Assembly (NCBI GenBank): GCA_033765305.1
Contig: JANRID010000004.1
Span: 1-64,000 of the forward strand
Length of the DNA stretch: 64,000 bases
Source of the DNA: RDXT01 sp033765305
GTDB lineage: Bacteria; Bacteroidota; Bacteroidia; J057
Reading direction: 5' to 3'
The notes beneath the pieces were generated by a model. The model made no database searches. It saw only the letters and a list, made by a program, of their open reading frames with translations, and was not told the origin of the DNA. Shown here piece by piece: positions 60,751-64,000 of this stretch (within the stretch, counting starts at the first letter, position 1; each line of letters begins with the position of its first letter). Position numbers and translations under genes: made by a program.

Positions 60751-61143
60751 TCAGCCCGCGCAGCGGAGCAGCTCCGGCGGCCAGAAAATATCCAGCATCC
60801 AGGGGCCGGGGCAGCACAGCGGGCCGGTATCCGGCCGCACCCCTGCGGCAAGCGGCAGCAGCGGGGCCGGGTGTTCAAGCTGCGGCGGGCAAAGGAAGGG
60901 AGCCTCAGGCCGGCTGGCCGCCACCTGCGGGGCCGCCTGGGCATCTTCCCGCTCCGCCTCCCGGAGGCGCTGCATCAGCACGCAGTTGCCATTGCACTGC
61001 AGCTCGGGCCGGAACCGGTTTTTGCAGAGGTAGGCCGCGATGTAGTCCTGATTGACCCTGAAAGCCACCACAATCCACATGCGGCTTGTCACCTGAAGTA
61101 ACACGCACAGGATCAGGGCTATCGCAATACAGCGTCTCAGCAC
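60751..61143 (-). CDS. Small membrane protein with CNGNC motif, upstream of the TonB receptor
   Basis: 130 residues from the GTG at 61143 (VLRRCIAIALILCVLLQ begins a transmembrane helix). After it come VNQDYIAAYLCKNRFRPELQCNGNCVLMQRL and a Pro/Glu-rich, low-complexity tail ending in a Cys and Trp patch. The block N-x-x-Y-I-A-x-x-x-C-x-N-(R/K) ... P-x-L-x-C-N-G-(N/K)-C-x-L occurs in short Bacteroidota proteins beside TonB-dependent receptors. Its function is unknown; two CxC-spaced cysteines could bind metal or heme. A TAATTTG box overlaps the longer frame, which is why the GTG start was chosen. Confidence 0.7.
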   Translation of the reverse strand: MLRRCIAIALILCVLLQVTSRMWIVVAFRVNQDYIAAYLCKNRFRPELQCNGNCVLMQRLREAEREDAQAAPQVAASRPEAPFLCPPQLEHPAPLLPLAAGVRPDTGPLCCPGPWMLDIFWPPELLRCAG

Positions 61144-61223
61144 GGCAGGGCAGCGGTTTTGCTGGCAAATTATGCAATAATTCCCAGCCCGCAAGCAGTT
61201 TCCGGCCTTGGCAGCCCGCCGCT

Positions 61224-61715
61224 TTATTCCGCCTCCACCCAGGCCATCATCACCTCGTCCAGATACACGCCCTGCTGCCGCAGATAGGTGTAGCGGCGCA
61301 GCACGCCTTCCGCTTCAAACCCCGCCTTGCGGTAAAGGCCGATCGCCCGGCGGTTGATGACGGCGGTCGTCAGCTCGATGCGCTGCAGGCCGCGGCTGCG
61401 CCCCAGCGCCAGCACCGCCTGTATCATGCGGTAGCCCAGGCCCCGGCCTGCCAGGTCCGGGTCGATGGCCACGCCGCCGAGATAGCCCACGTGGCTGTTG
61501 CGGTGCGGCTGGGGGATGAGCTTGAACATGCCAGCCGCAACTCCTTCCTGTTCAAACACATACAGCACCTGCTGATGCAGGAGCGCGTCGAACACAGGCC
61601 GGAATGCCTCCGGCGGCATGGGCTCGTAGAGCAGCCAGGGATTGGTCTCGGGGTGCATGTAGAGCCGGAAGATGAAGCCGAAGTCGGCCTCCGCAGCGGG
61701 GCGGCAGGGGTGCAT
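61224..61715 (-). CDS. GNAT-family N-acetyltransferase
   Basis: 163 residues. GNAT fold with VGYLGGVAIDPDLAGRGLGYRMIQAVLALGRSRGLQRIELTTAVINRRAIGLYRKAGFEAEG. The R-G-L-G-Y/R-x-x-G-x-G/A acetyl-CoA loop and the later NxxAIGLYxKxGF are classical. Resembles ribosomal-protein or small-molecule acetyltransferases; substrate unknown. It follows the ABC transporter gene with a 12-bp gap, so they are probably one transcript. Confidence 0.88.
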   Translation of the reverse strand: MHPCRPAAEADFGFIFRLYMHPETNPWLLYEPMPPEAFRPVFDALLHQQVLYVFEQEGVAAGMFKLIPQPHRNSHVGYLGGVAIDPDLAGRGLGYRMIQAVLALGRSRGLQRIELTTAVINRRAIGLYRKAGFEAEGVLRRYTYLRQQGVYLDEVMMAWVEAE

Positions 61716-61727
61716 ATACGGATCGGT

Positions 61728-63524
61728 TCAGACAGTTTCGGCAGATTCCTGGTGCCGCCAGAGCTCCTGGAAGCGCGGGCCGCTGCGCCGCAGCTCCTCG
61801 AAGCTGCCTTCCTCCACAATCTGCCCCTGCTCCAGCACATAGATGTAGTCGAAGCGCGGCAGCAGGTGCAGCCGGTGCAGAGACGACACCACCGCCTTGT
61901 CTGCAAAGGCCTCGAACAGCCGGTCGTAGATGAGCAGCTCGGTCTTGGGGTCCACGCTGCTGGTGGGCTCGTCGAGCAGCACGAGGTCGGAGGCGCGGCT
62001 GGCAAGGATGCCCCGCGCGAGTGCGAGGCGCTGCTTCTGGCCGCCGGAGAGGTTGACGCCCTTCTCCTGGATATTGGACTCGAGGCCTTTGGGCAGCTGC
62101 GCGAGCACCTCGGCAAACTGCGCCTGCTCGCAGACCTCCAGCAGATCGGCCTCCTCCACGGGCAGGCCCAGGGTAATGTTGTAGCGGATGGTGTTTTCGA
62201 AGATTTCGGGCTCCTGGGGAAAGAGCGTCACCGCGTCGGCTACTGCGGCCGGATCGGCCGGACGGCCGTCAGCGCGGATCACAGCCCCCGGTTCCGGCTC
62301 GTAAAGACCCCGGAGCAGGGCCAGCAGGGTGCTTTTGCCGCTGCCGCTCTCGCCGATGAGGGCGGTGCGCTGCCCGCGCCGCAGCACGATTTCCGCCCCG
62401 CGCAGGCCCGGCCCGGCCTCGATGCCCCCTTCAGGCTGTGTCTGGTGGCGGTAGGAAAGGCTGCTGATGGACAGCTCCTTCCACCCGGCAGGCAGCGGCG
62501 CGCCGGGCTCCGGGCGGTGCTGCCGCTCGTAGGCCTCCACCACGAACCGGGCCGTCTGCATGTCGGTATTCATCCGCACGATGTCCGTGTACTGCCAGGC
62601 CATGTCGTGAAAGGCGCTCGTGAAGCGCAGCACATAGCCTACCAGGGTCACCAGCCCGCCGACGAGGAAAGGCTGGCCCGGCTCCCACTGCTGCCACACG
62701 TAGCCGCCGATGGTGATGACGTAGATCAGCCCCACGATCATATCGGCCACAAACCACTTCCACTCGTTGATGCGGACATTGCGGCGGAAGGGCGGGAACA
62801 CCGCCATGACCTTGCCCATGAGCCCCTGCTGCAGGCGGCTTTCGAGCCGGAGGGTGATGACGGTGAGGATGTTGGAGAGCGTGTCGAAGAGGGTGGACGA
62901 CACCTCGTGCTCCTTTTCGTTGACCTCGTCCAGCGACAGGATGTAGACCCGGTCGAAGCGGAGGATGACGTAGATGGTCAGGAAGCCGAGCAGCACGCCG
63001 ACCGCGCCGAAGAGCGGGGTGAAGTAGAGCATGGCGGCGAAGGAGAAGACGAATTTCGCCAGGGCGTGGAGGTACATGAAGCCGTTCTGGAAGAATTCCT
63101 TGAGGGCTTCATAGGCCTTGCGGATGCGGCTGATGGTGGAGCCGCTGTGGTGGTCCTGGTGCCATTTGACGGGCAGGCTCAGCACCTTGTGGTACATGTC
63201 CTCCAGGTAGTTGCGGCTGAGGGTGAAGGCCAGCTCGCGCTCCAGCACGCGGCCGGGGCCGTGGAAGGCCCAGTCGGCGAGGCGCAGGGCCAGGTAGGCA
63301 GCGACGTAGAGGCCGGTCTGACTGAGGGCAGCGGCGCCGTTGCGCTGGAGGGCATCGATATACCAGCCCCAGAGGATAGGCTCCAGGGCGAAGACGAGGT
63401 TGCTTCCGGCAAACAGGCTGTAAATCAGCACATAGCGTCCGCGTTCCCCTTTGGAGAACTGCCAGGCGGTGCGGAGCATCGCCGCGTAGGCGTTGCGGGA
63501 GGCGGGTGGCGGCTGAGGCTGCAT
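61728..63524 (-). CDS. ABC transporter, fused permease and ATP-binding domains (type IV exporter half)
   Basis: 598 residues. N-terminal six-helix exporter domain (FSFAAMLYFTPLFGAVGVLL, MIVGLIYVITIGGYVW and others) and C-terminal ATPase with Walker A GESGSGKST, Q-loop TLFPQEPEIF, signature NLSGGQKQR, Walker B LVLLDEPTS, and the switch His in SSLHRLHLL. It would function as a homodimer exporting a lipid, peptide or drug. The residues between the domains (GIEAGPGLRGAEIVL) are standard. A GNAT gene follows within 12 bp. Confidence 0.95.
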   Translation of the reverse strand: MQPQPPPASRNAYAAMLRTAWQFSKGERGRYVLIYSLFAGSNLVFALEPILWGWYIDALQRNGAAALSQTGLYVAAYLALRLADWAFHGPGRVLERELAFTLSRNYLEDMYHKVLSLPVKWHQDHHSGSTISRIRKAYEALKEFFQNGFMYLHALAKFVFSFAAMLYFTPLFGAVGVLLGFLTIYVILRFDRVYILSLDEVNEKEHEVSSTLFDTLSNILTVITLRLESRLQQGLMGKVMAVFPPFRRNVRINEWKWFVADMIVGLIYVITIGGYVWQQWEPGQPFLVGGLVTLVGYVLRFTSAFHDMAWQYTDIVRMNTDMQTARFVVEAYERQHRPEPGAPLPAGWKELSISSLSYRHQTQPEGGIEAGPGLRGAEIVLRRGQRTALIGESGSGKSTLLALLRGLYEPEPGAVIRADGRPADPAAVADAVTLFPQEPEIFENTIRYNITLGLPVEEADLLEVCEQAQFAEVLAQLPKGLESNIQEKGVNLSGGQKQRLALARGILASRASDLVLLDEPTSSVDPKTELLIYDRLFEAFADKAVVSSLHRLHLLPRFDYIYVLEQGQIVEEGSFEELRRSGPRFQELWRHQESAETV

Positions 63525-63659
63525 CGGTGGGTAGGTACGGAGCGGGCGGGCGGAGGGTTGTGGGCAAGCGGTGTATCAAGGGAACAGCAAGGAACGGAAG
63601 CATCAGCTGCCGGCCGAAGCCCCCACGGACAACAGAATCCCCCTCCGGCCCGGAACGGG

Positions 63660-63875
63660 GCAATCAGCCATCCTGAATATAATACGTATGTTCGCAACAG
63701 ACTAACTGAAATTGACGACATGGGGCTTGACATAGTTGGACAACTTGATGCGATTTCAAAACTGAGGCAAGAGCTTGTCGATCATATGGAGAAAATCATG
63801 AATAATGCTGGTTCAGGTACAGACAACAGGCTGAATGAGTACTTTCGTAAACTTAACCAAGCACAAGCAGATTGA
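63660..63875 (+). pseudogene. C-terminal stump of an AHH-type toxin (candidate)
   Basis: An open frame from the junction at about 63660 to the TGA at 63873-63875 reads SHPEYNTYVRNRLTEIDD, GLDIVGQLDAISKLRQELVDH and ends LNEYFRKLNQAQAD. HPEYNxYV followed by a helical tail is the pattern found at the very end of AHH-type (HNH/Endo VII) polymorphic toxin domains (GSHPxYxxYV). The AHH and catalytic residues that should lie upstream are missing. The first in-frame ATG is at 63720 and would give 51 residues. Codon use is AT-rich, unlike the GC-rich flank, which suggests a transferred fragment. The next gene starts 4 bp after the stop. Confidence 0.45.
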
Positions 63876-63879
63876 AAAT

Positions 63880-64000
63880 ATGAGGTATTTCATTTTTGAC
63901 TCAGATGCGGAGTTCCGTAACGACCCCATGGTGTACGATACCGATATTGCTCCGGAATTCGAGCCTTTTTACAGCACAATAGATTTTCATCCTCGCACTT
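63880..64000 (+). CDS. Start of a hypothetical gene, possible immunity protein, cut by window edge
   Basis: An ATG at 63880 opens a frame reading MRYFIFDSDAEFRNDPMVYD and ends TDIAPEFEPFYSTIDFHPRT at the window edge, without a stop. The N-terminus (M-R-Y-F-I-F-D then acidic) resembles immunity or imm-type proteins by layout only. It starts 4 bp after the toxin-stump frame, as toxin-immunity pairs do, and has the same AT-rich composition. Confidence 0.4.
   Translation, partial: MRYFIFDSDAEFRNDPMVYDTDIAPEFEPFYSTIDFHPRT

Noticed and set aside
61086..63719. Upstream extension of the toxin-stump frame through the ABC transporter region
   Set aside because: This part is antisense to the ABC transporter and GNAT genes and GC-rich; only the AT-rich portion after about 63660 looks protein-like.

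Overview
The window is a piece of a high-GC genome from the Bacteroidota. The evidence is a GldB-type gliding lipoprotein, proteins with type IX secretion (T9SS) C-terminal sorting signals, a PorV-like beta-barrel, BshA of bacillithiol synthesis, DUF4834, a TamB-like giant protein, and promoters with the TAnnTTTG -7 element that is characteristic of this phylum (best cases at 25222-25252 and 48226-48255). The content suggests a Saprospiria/Chitinophagia-like lineage, but that placement is inference. Nothing in the sequence suggests a phage, a plasmid or an rRNA operon.

Layout. 1-6.4 kb: a TPR-type sensor histidine kinase cut by the left edge, a secreted protein with a ricin-like domain and two cytolysin-C-terminus-like domains, a LytTR response regulator, a 58-bp tandem repeat array, a TerC-family membrane protein and a Uma2 nuclease-like protein. 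6.5-8.8 kb: ispE, DUF4834 and bshA. 9-15 kb: a T9SS-exported metalloprotease, a CobW-type metal GTPase, and a sulfur module (MBL-rhodanese plus TauE/SafE exporter). 15-18.4 kb: three poorly known proteins. 18.4-25.1 kb: gldB, a hypothetical gene and tamB, all on the minus strand. 25.2-29.4 kb: an NtrC-type regulator with a clear promoter, an SGNH lipoprotein and two outer-membrane-type proteins. 29.3-33.9 kb: fur-STAS-purA and groES-groEL. 34.1-37.3 kb: a membrane-anchored subtilase, a small protein and icd. 37.4-39.5 kb: a glycosyltransferase and a REP-associated tyrosine transposase (RAYT) surrounded by REP palindromes. 39.7-55.4 kb: surface lipoproteins with beta-propellers, a secreted lipase, a methyltransferase, a LysM lytic transglycosylase, tatA-gatA, a YaiO/GT2 pair, a dipeptidase and a Gfo/Idh oxidoreductase. 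55.4-61.2 kb: a TonB-dependent uptake operon. 61.2-63.5 kb: an ABC exporter plus a GNAT acetyltransferase. 63.66-64 kb: an AT-richer tail with what looks like the C-terminal stump of an AHH-type toxin and the start of a possible immunity gene.

The most interesting unit is the RAYT/REP locus at 38641-39515. Four palindromic elements share the core GGTATCGGATAACT or a close variant. The stop codon of the neighbouring glycosyltransferase and that of the transposase both lie inside REP copies, and one whole REP copy is read in frame inside the transposase C-terminus. Second is the TonB-dependent operon at 55.4-61.1 kb, which encodes an exported DJ-1/isonitrile-hydratase-like lipoprotein that keeps the Asp, Cys and Thr of the isonitrile hydratase active site. 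All functional statements rest on reading motifs by eye. No database search was run.
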